This document shows, piece by piece, positions 1 to 7,534 of a stretch of 29,051 nucleotides of DNA; the first letter of the stretch is position 1; each line of letters opens with the position of its first letter. A program made the translations under genes and the position numbers. Under the pieces are notes generated by a model, which did not search any database, was not told where the DNA came from, and saw only the letters and a list, made by a program, of their open reading frames with translations. The stretch is from Planctomycetota bacterium (GTDB lineage: Bacteria; Planctomycetota; Planctomycetia; Pirellulales; Pirellulaceae): contig JAJDEH010000161.1 in NCBI GenBank assembly GCA_029259935.1, positions 1 to 29,051 on the forward strand, in the 5' to 3' direction.

Positions 1-616
1 AATGGACCGCATCCAGAAACACCAGCGCCCCGGCTTCGTGGGCCCAACCAGCAATCTCGCGGACCGGATTGACGGTGCCGACGGAATTTGAGGCACAGCC
101 GACCGCGACCAGCTTGGTCCGATCGCTAAGCTTGCCCCGCAGGTCATCGAGATCCAGCGTGCAATCCTCTTGATGAAACTCGACGAACTTCACGGTGGCC
201 CCGGCGTCTCGGGCCGCTAACACCCACGGCGATACGTTGGCATCATGGTCGAGCCGCGTTACCAGGACTTCGTCTTTGGGGCTCCAGTTTCGCGCCAACG
301 ATCGCGCCAACGCGAATGTTAAAGTGGTCATGTTGGCACCGAACACGATCGTGTCGGGATCGTCCGTCCCCACGAAATCCGCGACCGCGCGGTGAGCCGC
401 ATGCAGCACTTGATCGCTCTCGCGACTGGTGGCGAACAGGCCTTCATGATTGGCGTTGTTGTGCGCCAAGTAATGACTGACCGCGTCGATTACTCGTTGA
501 GGAACTTGCGTTCCACCGGGTCCGTCGAAATAGGCCGCCGGATGGCCATCGACTTGGCGCGAAAGAGCGGGAAATTGGCGGCGACAGTCGGCGACTTGTT
601 CGGGGGTGAGACTCAT
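1..616 (-). CDS. Class-V aminotransferase / cysteine desulfurase-like protein (partial, C-terminus outside window)
   Basis: About 205 N-terminal codons are present; the gene runs off the left edge. The translation opens MSLTPEQVADCRRQFPALSR, followed by YFDGPGGTQVP, an N-N-A-N-H-E-G stretch and FATSRESDQV. This is the typical opening of the SufS/CsdA-like PLP subfamily modelled as TIGR01976. The segment LDHDANVSPW matches the substrate/PLP region, and the last residues, FLDAVH, contain the aspartate that pairs with the PLP pyridine nitrogen. The Schiff-base lysine lies outside the window. The ATG at 616-614 overlaps the TGA of the upstream ligase gene as ATGA, indicating translational coupling. 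Fold and PLP use are confident. Whether it desulfurates cysteine or acts on another substrate cannot be told. Confidence 0.88.
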   Translation of the reverse strand, partial: MSLTPEQVADCRRQFPALSRQVDGHPAAYFDGPGGTQVPQRVIDAVSHYLAHNNANHEGLFATSRESDQVLHAAHRAVADFVGTDDPDTIVFGANMTTLTFALARSLARNWSPKDEVLVTRLDHDANVSPWVLAARDAGATVKFVEFHQEDCTLDLDDLRGKLSDRTKLVAVGCASNSVGTVNPVREIAGWAHEAGALVFLDAVH

Positions 617-1887
617 CGTTGATCCACAAACCGCTTTCCCTTGCCTTCGAATCGGGGCAAGCTGCCAAGGGGAACTGTTTCGACTTCAACATTCAGGCCT
701 AATCGAACCTGAAACTCCTTTTGCACGCGCGAGGGATCTTCCAAGCGATCCTCGATTTCGATCCGCAGGCTGTCCATTTCGCTGACCTTGAAAACCGTCA
801 TTCGATATTCGACGACTTCGGGGAAGCTTCGTAAGATTTGTTCGACGGAACCAGGAAACACATTGACGCCGCGAATGATCATCATGTCGTCGGACCGCCC
901 CAAAACGCCACCTGCCAGCAGCACAAATCGGCAATGGCCCGTGGAATTCCAAGTTGGTCGCACTAAATCTCCCGTGCGATAGCGAATCACCGGACAGCCG
1001 GCACGCCCCAGGTTCGTCAGCACCAACTCCGAGAGTTCGCCTTCGCCCGCGGCAGCGCCCGTTTCGACCGACAAGAATTCGGCGATGAACTCACTTTCGT
1101 TGACGTAGATTCCTTGCCCCTCGGCATCCGAATAGCCCCAGGGCCCAACTTCGGACGCGCCGCTATGATCGGTTATTTTCGCGGCCCAAGCGTTTTCAAT
1201 GCGTTCGCGAATCGCGGGGATTGAGCCGCCCGGTTCGCCGGCCACGACGACGCGGCGGATCGGCAACGACTTGATATCAATCCGGTTCTCGGTGGCGACC
1301 TCCGCCAAATGTAGAGCATAGGTTGGAGTACAAAAGAGCACGGTCGCGGACGCCGTTCGCATTAGCTCCAACCGGGCAAGCGAACTCAATCCACCTCCCG
1401 GAATCACCATGGCTCCCCGCGCGGAAACGGCGTCGTTCGCACTCCAAAATCCGATGAAGGGGCCAAAGGAAAACGCCATCAGGGCGCGGTCGTGTTCCTC
1501 CATCCCCGCCGCGTCCAATACGAATTGCCACGACTCAAGCCACCAGCGCCAATCATCTTCGGTATCCAGCACGACCATCGGCCGCCCATGCGTTCCCGAC
1601 GTACGGTGATAGCGGATGTAGTTCTCAGCGGGGTAGGTGAGATTCGCCGCCAGGTCACCCGCTTCCGGGGTCGTGATCAACTCTTCCTTGAACGTATAAG
1701 GAAGGGTGCTGAGTGCGTCGAGCGACTCCAGCGGCAGCTTGGCGTTGCCCAGCTTCTCGGCGTAGAAGTGGTTTTGCGGGAGGATCGCGTCCAGCAGCGA
1801 ATTCAATCGCGCGAGCTGGTGTTGTGAGAGCGATTCGGAATTGAGGCCCTCAAGTCGACGCCGCTTTTCATATCCAGTTCGCAACAT
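613..1887 (-). CDS. Phenylacetate-CoA ligase-like AMP-forming acyl-CoA ligase
   Basis: The 424-residue protein is close to the usual PaaK length (~430). Adenylate-forming motifs appear in order: RTSGTHGRPMVV (phosphate-binding loop), VVAGEPGGSIP, DHSGASEVGPWGY (A5-like aromatic motif), YRTGDLV, GRSDDMMIIRGVNVFPG at the hinge to the small C-terminal domain, and FEGKGKRFVD at the end, carrying the adenylation lysine. It should activate a carboxylic acid with ATP and transfer it to CoA in the cytoplasm. Phenylacetate is only the family default, since no paa catabolic genes lie nearby. It is translationally coupled by ATGA to the PLP enzyme downstream. I see no clear Shine-Dalgarno before the ATG at 1887. 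A TATCAT hexamer lies about 9 bases upstream of that ATG, so a leaderless transcript is possible. Confidence 0.88.
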   Translation of the reverse strand: MLRTGYEKRRRLEGLNSESLSQHQLARLNSLLDAILPQNHFYAEKLGNAKLPLESLDALSTLPYTFKEELITTPEAGDLAANLTYPAENYIRYHRTSGTHGRPMVVLDTEDDWRWWLESWQFVLDAAGMEEHDRALMAFSFGPFIGFWSANDAVSARGAMVIPGGGLSSLARLELMRTASATVLFCTPTYALHLAEVATENRIDIKSLPIRRVVVAGEPGGSIPAIRERIENAWAAKITDHSGASEVGPWGYSDAEGQGIYVNESEFIAEFLSVETGAAAGEGELSELVLTNLGRAGCPVIRYRTGDLVRPTWNSTGHCRFVLLAGGVLGRSDDMMIIRGVNVFPGSVEQILRSFPEVVEYRMTVFKVSEMDSLRIEIEDRLEDPSRVQKEFQVRLGLNVEVETVPLGSLPRFEGKGKRFVDQR

Positions 1888-1952
1888 GGTTGAATGATAC
1901 GATTTCGCGGACCGTGGTAATAGGATGCTGGAATGCCGCGGACCCCCTCGAA

Positions 1953-1973
1953 TTCCCCCTTGGCAAGGGGGAG
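1953..1973. repeat. Short G/C hairpin repeat, copy 1
   Basis: Arms CCCCCTT (1955-1961) and AAGGGGG (1965-1971) flank a 3-base GGC loop. It is embedded in a longer conserved context, GACCCCCTCnAAnTCCCCC before and GAGAAC after, that recurs at 15050-15084 and, more diverged, at 9420-9446. It lies between two minus-strand genes, downstream of the phosphatase gene and upstream of the ligase gene. It resembles dispersed REP-like intergenic repeats. No run of T follows on either strand, so it is not an obvious intrinsic terminator. Confidence 0.7.
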
Positions 1974-1998
1974 AACGAAGAGATCAAATCACTTCTCG

Positions 1999-3072
1999 TC
2001 AATTTTCGACTTTTACGATCACCACCGTCGCGTCGTCGCGCTGCGCGGTGTTTTCCGCGAACTGCCGAATCGTCCTCAGCAGGCAATCGACTATTTCCTC
2101 GGCGGGGCGGTCTCGATTCTCCTCGACGACGCGCATCGTTCGCTGCATGCCGAATTGCTCGCCGCCGGGCGACTCGGTTTCTGGTATTCCGTCGCTGACC
2201 AGCAGCAAGATGTTTCCGCCGTGCAACTGAAGCATGGGAGCGTTTTCCACGGTGGTGTCCGGCACCGCGCCCAGCGGCGGACCGCCGAATGAGAGTGTTT
2301 GGTGCAGGCCTTCTCCGTTCAATAGAAAACCGTCGTGGCCCGCGCTGCCGTGAACGAGCGTTTTGTTCTTCGGGTCGAGCCGCGCGAGAAACGCCGTGAC
2401 AAAACGACCATGATCCACATCGGCCGCGATCGCCCGATTCGCCAGGGTCAGCATCACGCCGACATCGTCGTGAGTTTGCGCCAAAGCCCGCAGGAATGCC
2501 CGCGTCGACGTCATCAACAGAGCCGGTCCCGTGCCATGCCCGCTGACGTCGGCGATGACGACAAAATAGGAACCGTCTGAAAGTTCAATGAAATCATAAT
2601 AATCACCGCTGGTCCATTCCGCCGGCAGCGACGCTCCCGCCAAATCAAAACCCTCCAAAATCGGCGCGGATGCAGGCAGCAATTTTTGTTGTATTTGCCG
2701 AGCCAGTTGTAATTCGGCCTCGGCGTCTTCCACGACGTTCTCCAGGCGTTGTTTCTCCTGCTTGAGCAAATCCTCGGCCTGGGCAATCTCCACGAACAGG
2801 GGCTCGATCAACGCCACTCCGCCCACGAACAACACCGACACGAGCAGCGCCGAGAGACAAGCAATCCACAACGGAAACTCGGCGCTGATCTGAGGCTCGT
2901 TGCGCCACACGATCAACAACACGGCGATTTCCAGAATCGACAGCATTCCCGCCGCGCCGGAAATCAAGACCCATGCCGAATACCAACGATAGCGCTTGTT
3001 CAGTCGCAGCGCCAGAATGGCGGCGGTGATTTGGGCCAGCACGGCCAGGATGAGGACAATCTTAAATGGCAT
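1999..3072 (-). CDS. Membrane-bound SpoIIE/RsbU-type PP2C serine phosphatase
   Basis: The 357-residue protein has three hydrophobic segments (about 4-22, 32-56, 66-90), then a charged coiled-coil linker (~97-130) and a C-terminal SpoIIE-type PP2C domain (~135-355). Family motifs are visible: ARQIQQKLLP entering the domain, SGDYYD (metal-ligand D157), ADVSGHG (D175), SAGHDG, LVSDGIPE (D294) and RDDATVVIV (D346/D347). Proteins of this group dephosphorylate an anti-sigma-factor antagonist in partner-switching pathways. No antagonist (STAS) or anti-sigma kinase gene is in this window. It lies 45 bp after pntB on the same strand and may be co-transcribed with the transhydrogenase genes, but the functional link is unknown. 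There is no PAS, GAF or HAMP module, so the membrane part is the likely signal input. Confidence 0.92.
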   Translation of the reverse strand: MPFKIVLILAVLAQITAAILALRLNKRYRWYSAWVLISGAAGMLSILEIAVLLIVWRNEPQISAEFPLWIACLSALLVSVLFVGGVALIEPLFVEIAQAEDLLKQEKQRLENVVEDAEAELQLARQIQQKLLPASAPILEGFDLAGASLPAEWTSGDYYDFIELSDGSYFVVIADVSGHGTGPALLMTSTRAFLRALAQTHDDVGVMLTLANRAIAADVDHGRFVTAFLARLDPKNKTLVHGSAGHDGFLLNGEGLHQTLSFGGPPLGAVPDTTVENAPMLQLHGGNILLLVSDGIPETESPGGEQFGMQRTMRVVEENRDRPAEEIVDCLLRTIRQFAENTAQRDDATVVIVKVEN

Positions 3073-3117
3073 GTCTTAGTCACTACCCATCCACCACGAC
3101 CCACGCCGCGGCGAGCG

Positions 3118-4542
3118 TTAGCCTTCTTTGATCGCCGTCACGATATCCAGCACGGCCTGCTGTCCGTCGCCGAACAGCATCAACGTGTTGTCCGCCGCGA
3201 ACAAAGGATTGGGGATTCCGGCGAATCCGGGGCTGAGGCTGCGTTTGATGACGATCACGGTTCGCGCTTTATCCACGTCGATGATGGGCATCCCGGCAAT
3301 CGGGCTTTGCGGATCGGTGCGAGCGACGGGATTCACGACATCGTTCGCGCCGATAATAACCGCCACGTCGACCGTCTCCATCGTCGGATTGATGTGGTCC
3401 ATTTCCTTCAGTTTTTCATAGTCCACATCCGCCTCGGCCAACAGCACGTTCATGTGGCCCGGCATACGGCCCGCCACGGGATGAATGGCATACTCAACCG
3501 TGGCGCCCTTTTCCTCCAGCAGGTTGCCGAGATCGCGAACGGCATGCTGGGCTTGGGCCACGGCCATTCCGTAGCCGGGAACGAAAACGACCCGCTGGGC
3601 CGTTTCCAAGATCATCGCCACATCGTCGGCCGACGTACTGCGAACGTTGGCATAAATCTCGTCAACATCGCCAACCGCCGCCCCGCCGCCCATGCTGCCA
3701 AACAACACGTTGACCAGCGATCGATTCATCGCCTTGCACATCAAGGTTGTCAAAATAATCCCCGAGGCTCCGACCAGCGACCCCGAAATGATCAAGACAT
3801 TGTTGGGCAAGACAAAACCGGTCGCGGCCGCGGCCAGCCCGGAATAAGAATTCAACAGCGCAATGACCACCGGCATGTCCGCGCCGCCGATTGGATTTAC
3901 CAGCAAGAATCCCAAGGCCGAAGCAAATAAGACCAGCACCACGTAAAAGAAGACGCTGGCATAGCTCCACTCCGGCCCCGCGTCATTTTGCGTGGGACCG
4001 CAATTATACACCAGTCCGGCCAGGAAAATGAGTACTAACAAGGCCAGGAATCCATTGACCACATGATGGTAAGGAACCTCGATCGACTTCTTGAAAAAAT
4101 CCAGCTCTTGCAACTTTCCGAAGGCGACCAGGCTGCCAAAGAACGTGATGGCGCCGATCAGCCCCGACATTCCGATCGCTACCGCCACATCGACGGTGGT
4201 TGGATTTTTGTGCAACAACTCGGCTCCCGCGACAAAGACTGACGCGCCGCCGCCAAACCCGTTGAACAGCGCCACCAGTTGCGGCATCTGCGTCATTTGA
4301 ACCCGATAGGCGAACACTCCGCCCACGCCGGCACCCGCCACAATTCCGATCAGGATGAAGGTGATGCCAACTTGGGCCCCGCCGCCATACATGGAGACAA
4401 AGGCACCGGCCACCGCCACCAGCATTCCCGTCGCGCCCAGCAAATTGCCACGGACCGCGGTCCGCGGATGGGCCATGTTCTTCAGTCCAAAAATGAACAG
4501 GATGGCCGCAACAAGATATAACAGATTGCTTAACGTTTCCAC
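3118..4542 (-). CDS. pntB: NAD(P) transhydrogenase subunit beta
   Basis: The 474-residue protein matches PntB (~460 residues). It has an N-terminal multi-span membrane domain (~1-270), with NGFGGGASVFV at 94-104 and the proton-channel region, and a C-terminal NADP(H)-binding domain III (~300-474). Domain III shows VPGYGMAVAQAQHAV (321-335), GRMPGHMNVLLAEADV, GANDVVNPVA and KRSLSPGFAGI. PntB with PntA couples hydride transfer between NADH and NADP+ to proton movement across the membrane, supplying NADPH. The start is GTG (4542-4540) with AAGGAT about 6 bases upstream. It lies 35 bp after pntAB on the same strand. Confidence 0.97.
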   Translation of the reverse strand: METLSNLLYLVAAILFIFGLKNMAHPRTAVRGNLLGATGMLVAVAGAFVSMYGGGAQVGITFILIGIVAGAGVGGVFAYRVQMTQMPQLVALFNGFGGGASVFVAGAELLHKNPTTVDVAVAIGMSGLIGAITFFGSLVAFGKLQELDFFKKSIEVPYHHVVNGFLALLVLIFLAGLVYNCGPTQNDAGPEWSYASVFFYVVLVLFASALGFLLVNPIGGADMPVVIALLNSYSGLAAAATGFVLPNNVLIISGSLVGASGIILTTLMCKAMNRSLVNVLFGSMGGGAAVGDVDEIYANVRSTSADDVAMILETAQRVVFVPGYGMAVAQAQHAVRDLGNLLEEKGATVEYAIHPVAGRMPGHMNVLLAEADVDYEKLKEMDHINPTMETVDVAVIIGANDVVNPVARTDPQSPIAGMPIIDVDKARTVIVIKRSLSPGFAGIPNPLFAADNTLMLFGDGQQAVLDIVTAIKEG

Positions 4543-4577
4543 GAGCTAATCCTTGGCAGTCGCACGGCAATCGGCGA

Positions 4578-5102
4578 CTACTTTCTTTGGAACATAGCCA
4601 ACATACGGTGAGTGACCCAGAATCCGCCAACCACGTTAATCGTCGCCAAAGCCAGCGCGAGCATTCCCACGAAAGAAGAAAAACTCATCGCCCGCCCCGC
4701 CATCAATAGCGCGCCCACCATCGTGATCCCGCTGATGGCGTTCGAGCCGGACATCAAGGGCGTGTGCAAGGTCGGCGGCACCTTGGTGATCATTTCAAAG
4801 CCGACAAAGATTGCCAGGACAAAAATTGTCACGCTGGCGATTAAGCCTTGCTTCCGCGTTTTTGCATCGGCAGCCGCATCGGACTTGGCGGACTTGGCTT
4901 TTTTAGGCAGCGGATTCTGTTTGGTTTTTTCATCTTGCCGTGTACCAGCCGGATTCGTGAACTCTTCCGTCAACTGCCGACGCAAATTCTTTTGAGTTGG
5001 TTCTTGTTTGTCGTCGGCGACCGCGATTAGGGCGCCGACCATCGCCATCGCCGAAGCGACCAGCAGCAGGGATGACCCAATGAGTTTGCTCTTGCGAGTC
5101 AT
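4578..5102 (-). CDS. pntAB: NAD(P) transhydrogenase alpha subunit, membrane part, with N-terminal extension
   Basis: The C-terminal ~90 residues are a standard PntAB/PntA domain II, with IFVLAIFVGFEMITKVPP, LHTPLMSGSNAISG and LATINVVGGFWVTHRML. Stand-alone PntAB subunits are about 100 residues, but this one has 174. The first ~80 residues add a signal-like hydrophobic stretch (LLLVASAMAMVGALIAVA, ~12-29) and a lysine-rich, low-complexity linker (~30-85). The gene overlaps pntAA by ATGA (5102-5099), as in organisms with a split alpha subunit. The extension makes the topology unclear: a cleaved signal peptide would put the linker outside, whereas the core normally starts from the cytoplasmic side. 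The core assignment is very secure. Confidence 0.94.
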   Translation of the reverse strand: MTRKSKLIGSSLLLVASAMAMVGALIAVADDKQEPTQKNLRRQLTEEFTNPAGTRQDEKTKQNPLPKKAKSAKSDAAADAKTRKQGLIASVTIFVLAIFVGFEMITKVPPTLHTPLMSGSNAISGITMVGALLMAGRAMSFSSFVGMLALALATINVVGGFWVTHRMLAMFQRK

Positions 5103-6436
5103 GAATTGTCCCCCGAATCGGATTTTGACTCGTTGTCGTCATCCTCGGTTTCATCTTCTGAATCGAAGGGAATCGGCGCCAGCTCGTCCCGGGAGGTATC
5201 CTCGGCGGGCTCGCCGCTGGATGATTCTTCGGCCGCTGGTTCATCCTGGCCCTGGTCTTCGGCGACCGACGAGTCCGTTTCCAGGGGAGGCAATTCCAGC
5301 AAGTCACGCACCCGCGGATTGAAGACCTCGCCATCTTGCGTAACCAAAGTGTCGGCGATGATCTCGTCTTGGAGGTCGAGATTGAGTTCCCCGTCCTTGA
5401 CCATGTTCAACAGGAACTTGGTCACGTTGTTCGAGAACATTTGGCTGGCGTGATTGGGAATCTCGGAGGGCAGATTCGTCGGTCCCAAAATCACCACGCC
5501 GTGATCCACGACCCGCTCGTCTGGGTTGCTGGGCTCGCAGTTGCCGCCCCGTTCGGTTGCCAAATCGATGATGACGCTGCCCTGTGACATGCCGGCAACC
5601 GCCTCGGCCGTGATCAACATGGGCGAAGGCTTGCCAGGAATCGCTGCCGTGGTGATCACCACATCGCTTTCGGCAACCACACTGGCCATCAATTCTCGTT
5701 GTTTTTTGTAAAACTCGTCCCCCATCGCCTTGGCATAGCCACCTTTGTCCTCGGCCTGGCCCGCTTCGAGTTCCAGTTCGACGAACTTGCCGCCCAGGCT
5801 CTCAACCTGCTCACGGCAGGCAGGGCGCACATCGTAGGCATGCACGACGCCGCCCAGGCGTTTGGCCGTGGCGATGGCCTGTAAGCCGGCCACCCCGACG
5901 CCCACGATGAAGACCCGCGCCGGCGATAATGTCCCGGCGGCCGTCATCAACATGGGAAACATTTTTGGCAATTCGGTCGCTCCCAGCAGCACGGCCCGAT
6001 AGCCGGCAATCGTCGCCTGCGAGGAGAGTACGTCCATGCTTTGGGCGCGGGTGATCCGAGGGATCATTTCCAGGGAAAAGAACCGGACACCTGTTTCCGC
6101 CACTTTGCGGACCGCCTCGGGTTCGCCCAGTGGATCGCACATCCCAATAATGGCCTGTCCGTCGCGAAAATGCTCTAAATCGCTGGCCCCAGCCTCTTGA
6201 TTGGCCCCAAAACCACGGACCTGCAGCAGCACGTCTCCGGACATCGCCTGAGCGTGGTCATTGACGATTTGGGCACCCTTGTCTTGGTACTCTTCATCGG
6301 AGAAACCGGCCTGATCGCCCGCTCCCGCTTCCACCTGGATCTCACAACCGGCTTTGATCAGTTGTTTCAGGTTGGCGGGCACTAACGCTACCCGGCGTTC
6401 GCCTGGATAGGTTTCTTTGAGGACCGTGACTTTCAT
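5099..6436 (-). CDS. pntAA: NAD(P) transhydrogenase alpha subunit, soluble NAD(H)-binding part
   Basis: The protein resembles domain I of PntA and alanine dehydrogenase. It starts MKVTVLKETYPGERRVAL and contains RAQSMDVLSSQATIAGYRAV, then a Rossmann motif GVGVAGLQAIATAKRLGG (~179-196) followed by AYDVRP. I place the start at the ATG 6436-6434, because homologues begin at this MKV. An in-frame ATG at 6469 would add 11 residues without support. Residues ~388-445 are an unusual tail very rich in Glu, Asp and Ser (for example SEDETEDDDNESKSDSGDNS), absent from ordinary PntAA. It is the first gene of the pnt cluster and is divergent from rplM. Confidence 0.95.
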   Translation of the reverse strand: MKVTVLKETYPGERRVALVPANLKQLIKAGCEIQVEAGAGDQAGFSDEEYQDKGAQIVNDHAQAMSGDVLLQVRGFGANQEAGASDLEHFRDGQAIIGMCDPLGEPEAVRKVAETGVRFFSLEMIPRITRAQSMDVLSSQATIAGYRAVLLGATELPKMFPMLMTAAGTLSPARVFIVGVGVAGLQAIATAKRLGGVVHAYDVRPACREQVESLGGKFVELELEAGQAEDKGGYAKAMGDEFYKKQRELMASVVAESDVVITTAAIPGKPSPMLITAEAVAGMSQGSVIIDLATERGGNCEPSNPDERVVDHGVVILGPTNLPSEIPNHASQMFSNNVTKFLLNMVKDGELNLDLQDEIIADTLVTQDGEVFNPRVRDLLELPPLETDSSVAEDQGQDEPAAEESSSGEPAEDTSRDELAPIPFDSEDETEDDDNESKSDSGDNS

Positions 6437-6574
6437 GTCTGAAACGTGCCTTAACCCTTGATGTGACAAGGCGAAATCGCTAAACTACGCGTTTCCCGCC
6501 AGGCTGTCGAGGCCCGTAGGACGAAACCCTCCCCGACAACCAGGGTCCGTGACGAACGAGAGGAATGAGAATAA

Positions 6575-7018
6575 GTGGTTGCCACGAAAACTTATATGGC
6601 CAAGACGGGCGAAGTCAACCAGAAATGGTGGCTCGCGGACGCTGACGGCAAGATCGTCGGCCGTTTGGCCAGTGATATTGCCGTGATCCTCATGGGGAAA
6701 CATCGGCCGACCTACACGCCGCACGTCGATACGGGCGACTTCGTCATTGTCGTCAATGTCGAGAAAATCGTGTTCACGGGCCAGAAGTGGGATCAGAAAC
6801 AGTACACCCGATATTCCGGCTACCCCGGGCTCAAGTCGGAAAACGCCGCCCGACGCCGAGAGCGCCAGCCAGAGCGAATCCTGCACGAGGCCGTGCGCCG
6901 CATGCTTCCCAAGAACAAACTTGGCAGCAAGATGCTGTCGAAATTGAAGGTCTATGCCGGACCCGATCATCCGCACCAGTCGCAGCAGCCAGAACCGAAA
7001 GATTTAGGAACAAAATAA
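6575..7018 (+). CDS. rplM: 50S ribosomal protein L13
   Basis: The 147-residue protein aligns with bacterial L13 along its length: WWLADADGKIVGRLAS, GKHRPTYTPHVDTGDFVIVVN, RRMLPKNKLGSKMLSKLKVYAG and a QQPEP end. The start is the GTG at 6575, preceded by GAGAGGAA at about 9 bases. Beginning there preserves the TKTYMAK segment that aligns with the N-terminus of other L13 proteins, which a start at the ATG 6596 would lose. It lies three bases from rpsI, the widely conserved L13-S9 operon. L13 is an early assembly protein of the large subunit. Confidence 0.97.
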   Translation: MVATKTYMAKTGEVNQKWWLADADGKIVGRLASDIAVILMGKHRPTYTPHVDTGDFVIVVNVEKIVFTGQKWDQKQYTRYSGYPGLKSENAARRRERQPERILHEAVRRMLPKNKLGSKMLSKLKVYAGPDHPHQSQQPEPKDLGTK

Positions 7019-7021
7019 GCC

Positions 7022-7435
7022 ATGGTCGCCACCAAACAGGACAAATTGAATAAAGACTTTCTTGGAACGGGCCGGCGCAAGTCGTCTGTCGCTCGAGTGC
7101 GAGTTCGGCCCGGCAGCGGCAAAGTCACCATCAACAAGCGCTCGATGGATGAGTATTTTCCCAATTTGCAAGATCGTCGGCAGATCATCGACACGTTGTC
7201 GGAAGTTGGCAAGTCGGACGATGTCGATGTCGTCATCCGGGTCTCCGGGGGCGGCAGTACGGGCCAGGCCGGCGCGTGCAAGATGGGCATTGCCCGCGCG
7301 CTCGTCAGCCTCGACACCGAACTGTTCCAGCCGCTTCGAGATGGCGGGTTTCTGACGCGTGACTCCCGCATGAAAGAACGCAAGAAGTACGGGCTGCACG
7401 GCGCTCGACGGGGCACTCAGTTCTCGAAACGTTAG
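7022..7435 (+). CDS. rpsI: 30S ribosomal protein S9
   Basis: The 137-residue protein has S9 hallmarks: GTGRRKSSVARVRVRPGSGK, the GGGSTGQAGACKMGIARAL core, LTRDSRMKERKKYG and the C-terminal GARRGTQFSKR. The basic SKR tail reaches the ribosomal P-site tRNA in known structures. It is the second gene of the rplM-rpsI operon and is followed by a strong intrinsic terminator. Confidence 0.98.
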   Translation: MVATKQDKLNKDFLGTGRRKSSVARVRVRPGSGKVTINKRSMDEYFPNLQDRRQIIDTLSEVGKSDDVDVVIRVSGGGSTGQAGACKMGIARALVSLDTELFQPLRDGGFLTRDSRMKERKKYGLHGARRGTQFSKR

Positions 7436-7473
7436 CCAACCGCCAGAACGAACTTTGGCAATCCAACTAATAG

Positions 7474-7508
7474 GCTCGCGACGAGTGCCACTTGTCGCGA
7501 GCTTTTTT
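7474..7508 (+). terminator. Intrinsic terminator of the rplM-rpsI operon
   Basis: A perfect 9-bp stem, GCTCGCGAC (7474-7482) with GTCGCGAGC (7494-7502), encloses an 11-base loop and is followed at once by six T (7503-7508). It lies 38 bp after the rpsI stop and only 26 bp before the ATG of the symporter gene. Confidence 0.93.
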
Positions 7509-7534
7509 CGTAGCCCGAGCGACCGGAATACCTG

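Noticed and set aside
2749..3930. Plus-strand open frame of 393 codons
   Set aside because: It lies antisense to pntB and the phosphatase gene, is rich in His/Arg/Gln and has no domain. It is a shadow of well-supported genes.
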